Source: an uncultured Bacteroidota bacterium (GTDB taxonomy: Bacteria > Bacteroidota > Bacteroidia > Flavobacteriales > Flavobacteriaceae). Taken from it: 49,501 nt of DNA. Positions 34,729 through 43,459 of this stretch are shown here, piece after piece (position 1 is the stretch's first letter; the number at the start of each line of letters is the position of its first letter). The stretch spans positions 1-49,501 of the forward strand of contig CACMUP010000010.1 in assembly GCA_902616905.1 (NCBI GenBank). Reading direction: 5' to 3'. Below the pieces are notes generated by a model. That model searched no databases and was not told the DNA's origin. It was given only the letters and a program-made list of their open reading frames with translations. A program made the position numbers and the translations under genes.

Positions 34729-35154
34729 GTGAGTTCAATCCATCAAATACAAAAAGAAATTATTGAAGAGTTTTCCCTTTTTGATGATTGGACACAACGT
34801 TATGAGTATATGATTGATCTTGGAAAGTCATTGCCGCTTATTGATGAAAAATATAAAAATGATAAATTTATTATCAAAGGATGTCAAAGTAAAGTTTGGG
34901 TCAATGCTGAACTGGAAAACAAAGTAATAAAATTTACTGCAGATAGTGACGCAATTATTACTAAAGGAATTATAGCAATATTAATTCGTGTTTTTTCAAA
35001 TCAGTCACCAAAAGATATTATTAAAGCAAATACAGATTTCATAGATCAATTAGGATTAAAAGAGCATCTATCGCCTACTCGTGCTAATGGACTTGTATCT
35101 ATGATAAAACAAATTAAAATGTATGCATTAGCATTTCAAACTAAAATAAGTTAA
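34729..35154 (+). CDS. sufE: Cysteine desulfuration protein SufE
   Basis: A 141-residue sulfur acceptor that takes persulfide from SufS and relays it to SufB. The active-site Cys lies in IIKGCQSKVWVNAEL, and DDWTQRYEYMIDLGKSLPLI is the family N-terminus. The start is GTG at 34729; no ATG upstream gives a better fit, and the first residues SSIHQIQKEIIEEF are conserved-looking. It follows sufS by 17 bases and precedes the MIP18-type gene. Confidence 0.95.
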   Translation: MSSIHQIQKEIIEEFSLFDDWTQRYEYMIDLGKSLPLIDEKYKNDKFIIKGCQSKVWVNAELENKVIKFTADSDAIITKGIIAILIRVFSNQSPKDIIKANTDFIDQLGLKEHLSPTRANGLVSMIKQIKMYALAFQTKIS

Positions 35155-35157
35155 AAA

Positions 35158-35481
35158 ATGTCAGAATTAATGGACACAAAAAATTTGGGAGATAAAATTG
35201 TTGATGTATTAAAAACTATATTTGATCCAGAAATCCCAGTTGATATATACGAATTAGGATTAATTTATGATGTTTTTGTAAATGAAGACAATGAAGTTAA
35301 AATTTTGATGACATTAACTACTCCAAATTGTCCAGTTGCAGAAACTTTACCAATGGAAGTTGAAGAAAAAGTAAAGTCTTTGGATGAGGTTTCTTCTGCT
35401 GAAGTAGAAATCACTTTTGATCCCCCCTGGACAAAAGATTTAATGAGTGAGGAAGCAAAATTAGAACTAGGAATGTTATAA
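35158..35481 (+). CDS. sufT: SUF-associated MIP18/DUF59 protein (SufT-like)
   Basis: A 107-residue protein of the MIP18 (DUF59) family, an accessory factor for iron-sulfur maturation. Conserved stretches are TIFDPEIPVDIYELGLIYDV and LTTPNCPVAETLPMEVEEKV, the latter with the single conserved Cys. The chain ends in ITFDPPWTKDLMSEEAKLEL. An alternative ATG at 35170 is possible, but the first ATG, 3 bases after the sufE stop, fits the operon. The name follows its position in the suf operon. Confidence 0.9.
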   Translation: MSELMDTKNLGDKIVDVLKTIFDPEIPVDIYELGLIYDVFVNEDNEVKILMTLTTPNCPVAETLPMEVEEKVKSLDEVSSAEVEITFDPPWTKDLMSEEAKLELGML

Positions 35482-35483
35482 TT

Positions 35484-35993
35484 ATGAAAGAATCAATAGT
35501 CAATAAAGTTGCTAAAAGTCCAATAGTTACTATTGATTTGGAGGATTTCAAAACAGAAGAGATAAAAACATTTGTAGATATCGGTCAGTGGTTAGAGGAT
35601 GGATTAGTGCTTAGAGAAAAAGAATTTAGAAATTTATTAAAAAACCATGACTGGTTACAATATACAAATCAATATGTTGCTTTAGGATGCTCTTCTGAAA
35701 TAATACTTCCAGCATGGGCAACCCTTTTAGTTACTTCTTATTTAAGTCAATATGCAATAACTGTTGTTTTAGGGAGTATTAAAGATTTAGAAAAAAATCT
35801 TTTTTTTGAAAAAATAAAAAGCCTTGATTTAAAACCATTCGAGAATAAACCCGTAATTATTAAAGGTTGTTCTGATATGACAATTCCAGAGGATGCATAT
35901 ATTCAGTTATTACAACGTTTACAAACTGTAGCTAAAAGTTTATTTTATGGAGAAGCTTGTTCTTCCGTACCTTTATGGAAGGTAAAAAACTAA
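35484..35993 (+). CDS. DUF2480 family protein at the end of the suf operon
   Basis: A 169-residue protein I recognise as the Bacteroidota DUF2480 family. It shows KSPIVTIDLEDFKTEEIKTF, FVDIGQWLEDGLVLREKEFR, YVALGCSSEIILPAWATLLV and VIIKGCSDMTIPEDAYIQLL. Two cysteines in conserved-looking contexts and linkage 2 bases after sufT suggest a link to iron-sulfur biogenesis or use. No mechanism is known to me. No signal peptide, so cytosolic. Confidence 0.88.
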   Translation: MKESIVNKVAKSPIVTIDLEDFKTEEIKTFVDIGQWLEDGLVLREKEFRNLLKNHDWLQYTNQYVALGCSSEIILPAWATLLVTSYLSQYAITVVLGSIKDLEKNLFFEKIKSLDLKPFENKPVIIKGCSDMTIPEDAYIQLLQRLQTVAKSLFYGEACSSVPLWKVKN

Positions 35994-35994
35994 A

Positions 35995-37275
35995 GTGAAT
36001 TCATCTAGTACTAAAATTTTAATTATTTCTTATTATTGGCCTCCTTCAGGAGGTTCAGGTGTTCAAAGGTGGGTGTATTTTGCAAAATATTTAAAGGAAC
36101 TAAATTATGAGCCTATTGTAATCACTGTGGATGAAAATCAAGCTTCATATCCTGTTTTAGACACTAGTTTGATAAATGAAGTAAAAGAAATCAGGGTTAT
36201 TAAAACCAGTACTCGTGAACCTTTAAAATTATATTCTAGATTAATTTCAAGGGACCCTAATGTTGGAATTCCCCAAGGAGAGGTAAATACAAACAGTTTT
36301 TTTGGAAAGGCCGCAGCTTATATTCGAGGCAATTTTTTTATTCCTGATGCCCGAAAGGGTTGGATCCCGTTTGTATTAGAAGCTGCAAATAAAATATTAC
36401 AAGAGGAGAAAATTTCATTTTTGATTACAACAGGTCCTCCTCATTCTTCACATTTATCAGGAATAAAACTAAAGGATAAGTTTAACCTCAATTGGTGGGT
36501 TGATTTCCGAGATCCATGGGGAGAAGTATTTTACAATAAGCAAATGTTTCGATCTAAAAAAAGCATTAATAAAGATGCTCAATTAGAAAAAACAGTTCTT
36601 GAAAAAGCAAGTGGAGTCATCACAACTATTGGAGGTGATTTTCATAAAAAACTACTTAGAAAAAACCCTCAACAAAAAATAATCAGCATACCAAATGGGT
36701 ATGACGAGGAATTAATATATAAAATAAAATCTGCTCCTAAGAAAAAAGGGTTTCATATTGTTTATACAGGATTATTAACCCATAATCAATCATATTTAAA
36801 TCTGTTTAAAATCATTAATGAGTTCTCAAAAAATTATGAAATAAATTTTTCAATTGCTGGAAATATCAAGCCTACAATAATTTCAGAAATTAAAAATACA
36901 CTATGTAATGTGAACGTGGATTTCTTAGGATATTTATCTCACGAGAACTCTATCGCTCTTATAAAAAGTGCGGATTTACTTCTTAACTTTTTTTTTAAAG
37001 GTGGAGAATCAGATATGATCTCAGGAAAACTTTTAGAATATATGGCAACTGAAGTGCCAATTATCTCAATAGGAGATCCAAATTCTGAGGCAGCACGTTT
37101 TTTAAAAAGGGGGAGTCATGCTTGGATGGTTAGTCAACATCATACATCAATTATAAATAAACATTTAAAAAATTTATTAGATCAAAATATAAAGCTGACT
37201 AATAAGACACCTGATTTAGAAAGTTGGGGTAGACGAATGTTAACTCAACGTCTTATAAAAGAAGTATTAACTTAA
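35995..37275 (+). CDS. Glycosyltransferase (GT4-like fold)
   Basis: A 426-residue predicted GT-B glycosyltransferase. The N-terminal acceptor domain opens with ILIISYYWPPSGGSGVQRW, and the donor-side half has IPNGYDEELIY, FHIVYTGLLTHNQSY and KGGESDMISGKLLEYMATEV. Such proteins often build surface polysaccharide, but no partner sugar genes are adjacent, so the substrate is unknown. The start is GTG at 35995, one base after the DUF2480 stop. It is likely cotranscribed with the suf operon although functionally unrelated. It converges on nadD. Confidence 0.88.
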   Translation: MNSSSTKILIISYYWPPSGGSGVQRWVYFAKYLKELNYEPIVITVDENQASYPVLDTSLINEVKEIRVIKTSTREPLKLYSRLISRDPNVGIPQGEVNTNSFFGKAAAYIRGNFFIPDARKGWIPFVLEAANKILQEEKISFLITTGPPHSSHLSGIKLKDKFNLNWWVDFRDPWGEVFYNKQMFRSKKSINKDAQLEKTVLEKASGVITTIGGDFHKKLLRKNPQQKIISIPNGYDEELIYKIKSAPKKKGFHIVYTGLLTHNQSYLNLFKIINEFSKNYEINFSIAGNIKPTIISEIKNTLCNVNVDFLGYLSHENSIALIKSADLLLNFFFKGGESDMISGKLLEYMATEVPIISIGDPNSEAARFLKRGSHAWMVSQHHTSIINKHLKNLLDQNIKLTNKTPDLESWGRRMLTQRLIKEVLT

Positions 37276-37305
37276 ATTTAGATATATAATTTTTTATCTA
37301 AAATT
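37273..37305. terminator. Candidate bidirectional terminator between glycosyltransferase and nadD
   Basis: TTTAGATA (37277-37284) and TATCTAAA (37295-37302) pair as an 8-bp stem with a 10-base A/T loop. The symmetry continues outward past one mismatch. It overlaps the last codons of nadD and the stop codon of the glycosyltransferase. All stem pairs but one are A-T, so it is weak. Confidence 0.4.
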
Positions 37306-37859
37306 GAATCACAAACATTTTTTGGGACTAAGTCACTTATACTTTTTTTATTTTTTATTCTATTTCTTATGTCAGTGGAAGATGCATCTATAAAAGGTGC
37401 ATTAATCCAATAAATTTTAGGATGTTTTATGAAATAGTTAGGAATAGTGTCTAATATTTTTCTTGGATATACGTATAGTTCATGATTTTCTAAAATTTCA
37501 TTGTAAGCTTTCCATTTTTTGAAGTTTACCATATTATCTGCTCCAAGAAGTAGAATAAACTTATTACTTGGATATTGTTTTTGCAATTCTCGCAATGTTA
37601 AATAAGTATAATTTGGTTTTGGAAGACCGAGTTCTATGTTATTGATTTTAACTTTAGAGTTTCCTTTTAATGCGATGGATATTAATTCTAGTCGTGAAGA
37701 ACTTGATTGAATTTCTTTCTTGTTTTTAAATGGGCTTTGAGGAGTTGTAATTAACCAAATAAATTCAACATCTGAATTTTTTATAAAAAAATTAATAAGT
37801 TTTAAATGTCCTTTATGTATGGGGTCAAAAGTACCAAAAAATAAACCTATCTTTTGCAT
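37278..37859 (-). CDS. nadD: Nicotinate-nucleotide adenylyltransferase
   Basis: NadD adenylates nicotinate mononucleotide in NAD synthesis. The 193 residues carry the nucleotidyltransferase motif GLFFGTFDPIHKGHLKLI (HxGH as HKGH) near the N-terminus. The substrate loop is TTPQSPFKNKKE, and the C-terminal signature is DASSTDIRNRIKNKKSISDL (ISSTxIR type). It is the last gene of yicC-gmk-nadD, 18 bases after gmk, a conserved Flavobacteriia order. Confidence 0.96.
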   Translation of the reverse strand: MQKIGLFFGTFDPIHKGHLKLINFFIKNSDVEFIWLITTPQSPFKNKKEIQSSSSRLELISIALKGNSKVKINNIELGLPKPNYTYLTLRELQKQYPSNKFILLLGADNMVNFKKWKAYNEILENHELYVYPRKILDTIPNYFIKHPKIYWINAPFIDASSTDIRNRIKNKKSISDLVPKNVCDSILDKKLYI

Positions 37860-37877
37860 ATCTCAAAGTTAGATAAT

Positions 37878-38450
37878 TCATCTAGGTTTTATAAATTGTT
37901 TTACCAAACTAGTTGCTTTTTTTTTTGCCTTATTTAGATCATCATTAATTAATATAACATCAAAATTTTTAGAAAAAGCTAACTCTCCAGCAGACTTATC
38001 CAATCTTTGTTGAATTTTTACCTCGTTTTCTGTTGCTCTTTTTCTAAGTCTTTTTTCTAATTCTTTTATTGAAGGAGGTTGAACAAAAATTGCTAAAGTA
38101 TTTTCCGGAAATTTTTTTTTAATATTCAAACCTCCCACTACATCTATATCAAATAAGACATGCTTTCCTTCCTTCCAAAGCCTTTTAATCTCTGAATTTA
38201 GGGTACCATAATAAGTCCCTTCATAAACCTCTTCGTATTCGACGAAAGCATTTTCGATAATTTTTTTGGTGAAACTTTCTTTGCTCAAGAAATAATAATC
38301 TTTTCCATTTTTTTCACTCCCCCGTGGAGGTCTAGATGTTGCTGAAATAGAAAAACCTAATGGTAAATTTTGTTTTAGAAGATGATTTACAACAGAAGTT
38401 TTGCCACTACCAGAGGGAGCTGAAAAAACTATAAGCTTACCTTTTTTCAT
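37878..38450 (-). CDS. gmk: Guanylate kinase
   Basis: Gmk phosphorylates GMP to GDP. The P-loop is SAPSGSGKTSVV (about residues 10-21). The GMP-binding region has ISATSRPPRGSEKNGKDYYF and FVEYEEVYEGTYYGTL. HVLFDIDVVGGLNIKKKFPE and the lid IFVQPPSIKELEKRLRKRAT follow. At 190 residues the length is normal. It starts one base after the yicC stop. Confidence 0.97.
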   Translation of the reverse strand: MKKGKLIVFSAPSGSGKTSVVNHLLKQNLPLGFSISATSRPPRGSEKNGKDYYFLSKESFTKKIIENAFVEYEEVYEGTYYGTLNSEIKRLWKEGKHVLFDIDVVGGLNIKKKFPENTLAIFVQPPSIKELEKRLRKRATENEVKIQQRLDKSAGELAFSKNFDVILINDDLNKAKKKATSLVKQFIKPR

Positions 38451-38451
38451 T

Positions 38452-39309
38452 TCATAGTACGTTTAATAATTGCTCCTTTATTTTTTCGAGCTCATCTTTC
38501 ATTTGAACAACAACTTTTTGTAAATCAGCATGATTTGCTTTAGATCCTATAGTATTTATTTCTCTACCCATCTCCTGAGCAATAAAACCAAGTTTTTTAC
38601 CATTTGGAGAATCATTATCCATAATTTCATTAAAATAGGTAAGATGATTTTGCAATCGAACTTTTTCCTCAGTAATATCAAATTTTTCAAGATAGAAAAT
38701 AAGTTCTTGTTCAAATCGATTGTTATCAATTTCTATGTTTAACTCATTTAAGCCAACCTTAAGTTTTTTTTCAATTTTTAACTTTCTTTCAGGATCAATT
38801 TTAATTATTGATTTGAGATGTTCATCAATCAGATCTAGTCGAATTTTTATTTCTTTTTTTAAAACTGACCCTTCATTTTTTCTAAAATCATTTATGTCTT
38901 TTATGACTTCATCAAAAAGAGTTAAGATCACTTTTTTTTCTTTTATCTCTATCGATTCTTTTTCTGAGGACAAAGCTTCTGGTAATTTCATTGCTAAGGA
39001 TAAACTTTCACTATCTGATATGTCAGCGATATCCTTAATTTGACCCATATAGGCTTTTACAATTCCTTTGTTAATGTTTATTGGAGTCATATCACCGTTA
39101 TATTCTACAAAGAGATTAATATCTATTTTACCTCTATGCATTTTTTTAATGAAGACTTTACGGATTTCAGGATCTAATTCCTTAAGATAAGAGGGCGTCC
39201 TTAGATTAATGTCAGCATTTTTAGAATTTAAAGAACGTACTTCAATACTAATATTTTTGTCCTTAAATTGAGTTTCTTTTTTCCCAAAACCCGTCATGGA
39301 CATTATCAT
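38452..39309 (-). CDS. YicC family protein (putative endoribonuclease)
   Basis: A 285-residue YicC/YloC protein; E. coli YicC is reported as an endoribonuclease acting on small RNA. It has the N-terminal MSMTGFGKKE, the middle RSLNSKNADINLRTPSYLKE, and the C-terminal DUF1732 segment with KKLGFIAQEMGREINTIGSK and ANHADLQKVVVQMKDELEKI. It starts 10 bases after the DUF1080 gene and heads yicC-gmk-nadD; a separate promoter inside the upstream gene is possible. Role in this phylum unproven. Confidence 0.93.
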   Translation of the reverse strand: MIMSMTGFGKKETQFKDKNISIEVRSLNSKNADINLRTPSYLKELDPEIRKVFIKKMHRGKIDINLFVEYNGDMTPININKGIVKAYMGQIKDIADISDSESLSLAMKLPEALSSEKESIEIKEKKVILTLFDEVIKDINDFRKNEGSVLKKEIKIRLDLIDEHLKSIIKIDPERKLKIEKKLKVGLNELNIEIDNNRFEQELIFYLEKFDITEEKVRLQNHLTYFNEIMDNDSPNGKKLGFIAQEMGREINTIGSKANHADLQKVVVQMKDELEKIKEQLLNVL

Positions 39310-39319
39310 AAGCTACTAT

Positions 39320-40055
39320 TTAAAGTTTTCGTATTTTTATATTTCTAAATGATACTTTATCTCGATGATCTTGAAGTCCAATTTTTCCTGATCTGAGTCT
39401 TGCAAAGCGCTCAAAGTCACATTCATCATTAAATTTTGAATTAGCAACTAATTCATCCCATTTTTCACCTCTCAAAGGGAACTCAACAATCTTAGTTCCG
39501 TTTAGAACTACGCTCCCTTCATTTTTATTATGATTAATGGTTAATAAAACATGATTCCATTTTCCAGCAGGATTACAAACATCCTTGGAGGGTTGAACAA
39601 GATCATAAAGTGCACCAGCCTGACGAAATTTTGGATTGGCTTTTGCATCTGGGTGACGGTCGTTATCTAGAATCTGTATTTCTGGTCCAGTAGAGTAGGG
39701 TTTATTGATATTTTCTCCTTCTTGAACTCCCCAAAAAATTCCACTATTTCCCCCCTCTGAAATATTCCATTCTATTGATAGTTGAAAATTTTTAAATATT
39801 TTATCTGTTACAAGATCGTGCACGTAATCTCCTTTTGGAATAAGATCAGGATCAAAAGTTAGTACCCCTTTTTTAGCTGTCCAAATGGGTTTAATTCCCT
39901 TACGATTAAATCTATGCCACCCATTAAGAGTTTTACCGTCAAATAGAGATTCCCATTCTCCATTTGAACTTGATTTATCATTTGGGAGTAAAACCGTACT
40001 ACCTAAAAAATAAGATTAGGATCAAAAGAGGAAAAATAATTTTGTTAATTTTCAT
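39320..40055 (-). CDS. DUF1080 / 3-keto-disaccharide hydrolase family protein, apparent frameshift after the signal peptide
   Basis: From the GTG at 39823 onward the reading frame encodes 167 residues of a DUF1080 domain (ISEGGNSGIFWGVQEG, GPEIQILDNDRHPDAKA, AGALYDLVQPSKD, GKIGLQDHRDKVSFRNIKI). The same frame continues upstream without ATG through ESLFDGKTLNGWHRFNRKG, the family start, to a stop at 40013-40015. An ATG at 40055, 4 bases after the preceding gene, opens a perfect signal peptide (MKINKIIFPLLILILF) in another frame. Removing one T from the T6 run at 40005-40010 joins them into a 244-residue exported protein. It is either inactivated or a sequencing error. Members act on 3-keto glycosides. 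Confidence 0.8.
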
Positions 40056-40059
40056 TTTT

Positions 40060-41112
40060 TTAAAGATTAAGAATTTTTTTAAGGAAATTTTCGTCAATTT
40101 TTCCTCCAGCGAAGTCATCGAAAGATTTTTGAGTTGCTTCAATAATATGATTTTTGATAAATGGAGCTCCTTCTCTAGCCCCTTGTTCAGGACTTTTTAT
40201 ACAGCACTCCCATTCCATAACAGCCCATACATCGCAACCGTACTCTGTTAGTTTTGTGAAGATGGTTTTAAAGTCAATTTGTCCATCTCCTGGAGAACGA
40301 TATCTACCTGCACGGTCTATCCAGTCACCATAGCCTCCATAAGCACCTTTTTTCCCATTTGGTTTAAATTCTGAATCTTTAACATGAAACGACTTGATAA
40401 ACTGGTGATAGTGATCGATATATTCTAAATAGTCTAATTGTTGAAGAACAAAATGACTAGGGTCATATAAAATATTAACGCGCTTATGACTATTTGTAGC
40501 TTCGAGGAAACGTTCAAAAGTTACACCGTCGTGAAGGTCTTCACCAGGATGTATTTCATAACAAACATCAACTCCATTTTCATCATATACATCTAATATA
40601 GGTTTCCACCGTTTTGCTAATTCAGAAAAACCTAATTCAACTAATCCTTCAGGGCGTTGTGGCCAAGGATGCCAAGTGTGCCACAAAAGTGCTCCAGAAA
40701 AAGTGGCGTGTGTTTTTAATCCTAAATTTTTACTTGCTTTTGCAGCTTTTTTCATTATTTCAACCGCCCATTCTGTTCTTGCTTTGGGATTATTTTTAAC
40801 GGCATCTGGTGCAAAATTATCAAACATTAAATCGTATGCAGGATGCACTGCAACAAGCTGTCCTTGAAGATGTGTTGAGAGTTCCGTAATTTCTAATCCA
40901 TAGGAATTAATTTTTCCTTTTAGTTCGTCACAATAGGTTTGACTCTCAGAAGCTTTATCAAGATCAATTAGGAAAGACTCCCAGGTTGGGATCTGGATTC
41001 CTTTATAACCAAGATCTGAAGCCCATTTGCACATCCCCTCAAGACTATTAAAAGGTGCTTTATTATCCACAAATTGAGCAAGGAAAATTCCTGGCCCCTT
41101 TACAGTTTTCAT
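40060..41112 (-). CDS. Sugar phosphate isomerase/epimerase-like TIM barrel (cytosolic)
   Basis: A 350-residue xylose-isomerase-like barrel. The metal-site ligands expected of the fold are visible: VCYEIHPGEDLHDG (Glu), NILYDPSHFVLQQLDYLEY (Asp), KSFHVKDSEF (His) and AVMEWECC (Glu). It has no signal peptide. I choose the ATG at 41112, not 41133, because it overlaps the upstream oxidoreductase stop as ATGA and the protein then begins MKTVKGPGIFLAQFVD. Related barrels act as isomerases, epimerases, dehydratases or C-glycoside lyases on (keto)sugars. Position beside Gfo/Idh and DUF1080 genes suggests action on a 3-keto sugar. Confidence 0.88.
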   Translation of the reverse strand: MKTVKGPGIFLAQFVDNKAPFNSLEGMCKWASDLGYKGIQIPTWESFLIDLDKASESQTYCDELKGKINSYGLEITELSTHLQGQLVAVHPAYDLMFDNFAPDAVKNNPKARTEWAVEIMKKAAKASKNLGLKTHATFSGALLWHTWHPWPQRPEGLVELGFSELAKRWKPILDVYDENGVDVCYEIHPGEDLHDGVTFERFLEATNSHKRVNILYDPSHFVLQQLDYLEYIDHYHQFIKSFHVKDSEFKPNGKKGAYGGYGDWIDRAGRYRSPGDGQIDFKTIFTKLTEYGCDVWAVMEWECCIKSPEQGAREGAPFIKNHIIEATQKSFDDFAGGKIDENFLKKILNL

Positions 41113-42248
41113 TGATTGTCTAGATGTACCCATACATTTCCATTTTTATTTGATTCAACAACTTTTTCAATAAATAGCATACCACGAACTCCGTCATTCA
41201 TATTTGGATATTCCCCATCGAATGCATCTTCATTTCTTAGAGCTTTAGCAACCCCTTTATATATATTACCCATTGCGTCAAATATCCCTTCAGGATGACC
41301 ACCAGGAAGTTTTGTTCCATCGTTTGCCACATCCGAGACAAAAGCGTGTCCAGGCTTTATTATACTTTTTGGCTTATCATCAGTTATATGATACAAAATA
41401 TTAGGGTTTTCTTGTTCCCATTTAAAAGCTCCATTTTTACCATAGATTGCAACTGTAAGACCATTTTCCTCACCTGTTGCAATTTGACTTGCACGAATTA
41501 CTCCTTTAATTGTTTTTGAAAAACGTATCAGAACAGTACCATCTAAATCTAAAGAATTATCTTCATATACCATGTTTAAGTCTGAGAGTATTGATTTAAC
41601 TTCCATTCCAGTGAGATATTCTGTCATTTGAAAGGCATGAGTACCTATATCTCCTATACAAGAACTAATACCTGCTTTTTTTGGATCCAATCTCCAAACA
41701 GTTTTTCTCAATTCTGGATCATGAATTACTGGATTAATCCAACCCTGGTAATATTGAACATCAACTTTTTGTATTTCACCAAGCTCACCTTTAGCAATTA
41801 GATGTTTCATGTGGCGTACCATAGGATATCCAGTATAAGTGTATGTCACAGCAAAAATCGCTTTATGTTGTTTTTGAAGAGATTCTAGCTCAAGTGCTTC
41901 GTTGTATGAAGTTGTTAATGGTTTTTCACAAATTACGTGAAAGCCATTTTCAAGAAGCTTTTTTGCCATTGGGAAATGCAAAAAATTTGGAGTAAGTACT
42001 GAAACTACCTCAATTCTATCTTCTTTAGGGATTTTAGTTTCTTCATCTATAAATGTGTCAAAATCAATATAGACTCTATCTGTATTAACACCTATTTTTT
42101 TGGCAAAACTTGTGTTTTCATCATAATTTGGATTAAATACACCTCCAGTAATTTCGTATCTGTCGTACATGTTGGAGGCTACTCTATGTAAAACACCAAT
42201 TAAAGAGTCACCACCACCTCCCAATATACCTAATTTAATTTTACTCAT
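41109..42248 (-). CDS. Gfo/Idh/MocA family oxidoreductase
   Basis: A 379-residue NAD(P)-dependent sugar oxidoreductase. The N-terminal Rossmann part begins KIKLGILGGGGDSLIGVLHR. The signature EKPLTTSYNEALELE carries the catalytic-site Lys, and the C-terminal domain has AGISSCIGDIGTHAFQMTEY, in which Asp and His of the DxxxH motif stand. ATGA overlaps join it to the MFS permease gene upstream and the TIM-barrel gene downstream, so the three are tightly cotranslated. Family members oxidise sugars at C2 or C3 or reduce keto-sugars; here a 3-keto sugar is the best guess. Confidence 0.92.
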   Translation of the reverse strand: MSKIKLGILGGGGDSLIGVLHRVASNMYDRYEITGGVFNPNYDENTSFAKKIGVNTDRVYIDFDTFIDEETKIPKEDRIEVVSVLTPNFLHFPMAKKLLENGFHVICEKPLTTSYNEALELESLQKQHKAIFAVTYTYTGYPMVRHMKHLIAKGELGEIQKVDVQYYQGWINPVIHDPELRKTVWRLDPKKAGISSCIGDIGTHAFQMTEYLTGMEVKSILSDLNMVYEDNSLDLDGTVLIRFSKTIKGVIRASQIATGEENGLTVAIYGKNGAFKWEQENPNILYHITDDKPKSIIKPGHAFVSDVANDGTKLPGGHPEGIFDAMGNIYKGVAKALRNEDAFDGEYPNMNDGVRGMLFIEKVVESNKNGNVWVHLDNQ

Positions 42249-43456
42249 AATGTTTTGAATTTAATAGTTTCGTTTTTAAAAAAAATTAAAAATAAAGTTA
42301 AAACAACAAAAGAAAAAATTGCAGGCTGAATCCAAATTTTCTTCCATAAGTGACCAATATCAGAAATATATTGGTCAGTTAGCCATCCTGCAAATCTAAA
42401 ACCAATTAGCATTCCTATACCGTATGTTGCAAGAGTTATAAGTCCTTGAGCCGTACTTTTGTATTTTTCTCCTGCCTTAAAATCAGTGTAAATTTGACCA
42501 GAAACAAAAAAGAAATCATAACATACCCCATGAAGTAAAATTCCAAAAATCAACATCCAACTTTTAACTCCAGCATCTCCAAATGCGAAAAGCATGTAAC
42601 GAACGCCCCAAGCTAGAATGCCAAAAAATAACGCATTTTTTATTCCATATCTTTTTATAAATAAAGGTAATAGTAGCAAAAAAAGAACTTCTGAAATTTG
42701 ACCTAAAATCATTTTAGAGGCAGCCGCTTTCATACCAACTTCATTTAAGAACTGGTTTGCATGTTGATAGTAAAATGCAAGTGGGATACAAATTAAAATA
42801 GAGGCTATAAAGAAAAACAAAAACCCTTTATCTTTTAACATTGATAAAGCATCAAGCCCCAATAATTCTCTTATTTTTAATTTGTCGTCAGAGCCCAATT
42901 TAGGCGGTGTGTTTGGTAATATAAAACTATAAAGTCCTAAAAATACTGATGCAATAGATGACATATAAAATGTATTTTTTAGGGTTTGTGTCCCTTCCCA
43001 ACCAAAGTAACCAATAATTAATCCGGCAACTATCCATCCAACACTTCCTAATACTCTTATAGAAGCAAACTCTTTGGACGGATTCTCCATTTGGTGAAAG
43101 GCGACAGAGTTAGCTAATGCCAAAGTAGGCATATACAATAACATGTAAATAAAAATATAAGGATAGAAAGCAAAAAAATTATCTGCATTACTGACAATAA
43201 ACAATAATACTGCACCTATCAAATGTAAAAGACCAAGAATTTTCTGAGCTGCAAAATAACGATCTGCAATTAAACCAATAATAAAAGGAGCTATTATAGC
43301 ACCTATTGATTGTGTTTCATATGCCAGTGCTAATTCGCCTCCTGTAGCATTAAATTTTTGAGAAAGAAAAGTTCCCATAGTAACAAACCACCCACCCCAA
43401 ATAAAAAACTCTAGAAAAAAAAGGAATGAAAGTTTGAAACGAGAACTTAAGTTCAT
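42245..43456 (-). CDS. MFS permease, nucleoside:H+ symporter (NupG-like) family
   Basis: A 403-residue inner-membrane transporter with about twelve hydrophobic segments. It begins FLEFFIWGGWFVTMGTFLSQ, typical of the nucleoside:H+ symporter family. AYETQSIGAIIAPFIIGLIA with DRYF and VLGSVGWIVAGLIIGYFGW are also visible. Members in Bacteroidota often sit in sugar-catabolic clusters with Gfo/Idh and TIM-barrel genes, so the cargo may be a sugar or keto-sugar rather than a nucleoside (inference). It overlaps the Gfo/Idh gene by ATGA and follows the exported barrel gene by 3 bases. Confidence 0.9.
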   Translation of the reverse strand: MNLSSRFKLSFLFFLEFFIWGGWFVTMGTFLSQKFNATGGELALAYETQSIGAIIAPFIIGLIADRYFAAQKILGLLHLIGAVLLFIVSNADNFFAFYPYIFIYMLLYMPTLALANSVAFHQMENPSKEFASIRVLGSVGWIVAGLIIGYFGWEGTQTLKNTFYMSSIASVFLGLYSFILPNTPPKLGSDDKLKIRELLGLDALSMLKDKGFLFFFIASILICIPLAFYYQHANQFLNEVGMKAAASKMILGQISEVLFLLLLPLFIKRYGIKNALFFGILAWGVRYMLFAFGDAGVKSWMLIFGILLHGVCYDFFFVSGQIYTDFKAGEKYKSTAQGLITLATYGIGMLIGFRFAGWLTDQYISDIGHLWKKIWIQPAIFSFVVLTLFLIFFKNETIKFKTL

Positions 43457-43459
43457 AAT

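Noticed and set aside
41113-41133. TIM-barrel start at 41133
   Set aside because: The ATG at 41112 overlaps the upstream stop as ATGA, matching the other junctions of this operon, and the 7 extra residues look unrelated.
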